Positions 63,864 through 64,000 of a stretch of DNA of 64,000 nucleotides are shown piece by piece. How positions within the stretch are numbered: position 1 is the first letter of the stretch; each line of letters starts with the position of its first letter. The stretch is from UBA2287 sp964479665 (GTDB taxonomy: Bacteria > Bacteroidota > Bacteroidia > Bacteroidales > Tenuifilaceae): contig CAYZNN010000007.1 of the NCBI GenBank assembly GCA_964479665.1, positions 40,812 through 104,811 on the forward strand, in the 5' to 3' direction. The translations under genes were made by a program, and so were the position numbers. The notes under the pieces are model-generated. The model did not search any database. It was not told where the DNA came from and saw nothing but the letters and a program-made list of their open reading frames with translations.

Positions 63864-64000
63864 TCCCAAATGTTCTTTACTTTTTCTGAACCCCTTTTTG
63901 TGGGGTGGAGCGTAGCGGAACGGAACAAAGAGGGGGTTAAAGTCCCTAAAAAACCTCTTCCAAAGCCATTTCCTCCCTTTTTGAATGATAGTTTTTCCAT
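63864..64000. other. Window end with no supported gene
   Basis: A short minus-strand frame runs from an ATG at the very edge to a stop at 63860-63862 (46 residues, with TPSLFRSATLHPTKRG). It has the look of translated intergenic repeat sequence. I do not call it a gene. Confidence 0.4.

Noticed and set aside
63860..64000. 46-residue minus-strand frame at the window edge
   Set aside because: Sequence such as TPSLFRSATLHPTKRG looks like translated intergenic repeat; the start lies exactly at the edge, so it cannot be judged.

Overview
The window is a chromosomal segment of a member of the Bacteroidota, most likely an anaerobic or microaerophilic Bacteroidales-like bacterium. Evidence: type IX secretion (T9SS) cargo with both known sorting-tail types, a PorP/SprF-like and a PorV/PorQ-like protein, DUF4412, DUF5686 and YfiR-family proteins, futalosine-pathway menaquinone genes, the [FeFe]-hydrogenase maturase HydF, two superoxide dismutases, and many promoters of the Bacteroidota form TTTG-N19-TAnnTTTG. 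No rRNA, tRNA, CRISPR array, insertion sequence or prophage was seen.

Layout. 1-5.7 kb (minus strand): era (cut by the window edge), valS, a secreted protein of unknown function and hydF. 5.8-13.5 kb: a DUF4412 protein, a lone C5-cytosine DNA methyltransferase, two membrane proteins, pssA, a PorV/PorQ-like barrel, a HAD phosphatase and a glutaminyl-peptide cyclotransferase lipoprotein. 13.5-18.6 kb is a decay zone: a GT-C membrane glycosyltransferase with a frameshift and an internal stop, an intact GT2 partner, and a pbpC (PBP1C) with two internal stops and two frameshifts. 18.7-28.6 kb (plus strand): a divergent aspartase-like protein, two GT-C transferases, a GT2, a flippase-like protein, a Ppx/GppA phosphatase, and mqnB-mqnD. 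28.7-30.4 kb: a 60-aa protein and tandem Mn-type and Fe-type superoxide dismutases.

30.7-45.2 kb is a surface-protein region. A PorP/SprF protein sits directly downstream of a 2361-aa protein with about 19 PKD repeats and a type B tail. Divergent from it is a 2014-aa type A cargo protein with a six-copy repeat. 45.3-58.9 kb: glutamine synthetase, a DUF5686 outer-membrane protein, two consecutive histidine kinases (the second, a hybrid, is split by a -1 frame change at an A7 run), a MacB-like permease with its adaptor, and glmM. 59-64 kb: a glycosyltransferase, a fused 2-oxoacid dehydrogenase E1, a YfiR-family protein, and a truncated remnant of a [2Fe-2S] protein.

The main leads are: the hybrid kinase frame change at a canonical slippery heptamer; a cluster of decaying cell-envelope genes; a C-terminal domain apparently shared by three neighbouring GT-C enzymes; an aspartase-like protein lacking the signature lysine; and the giant PKD protein paired with SprF. 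None of these is proven to be a new system.
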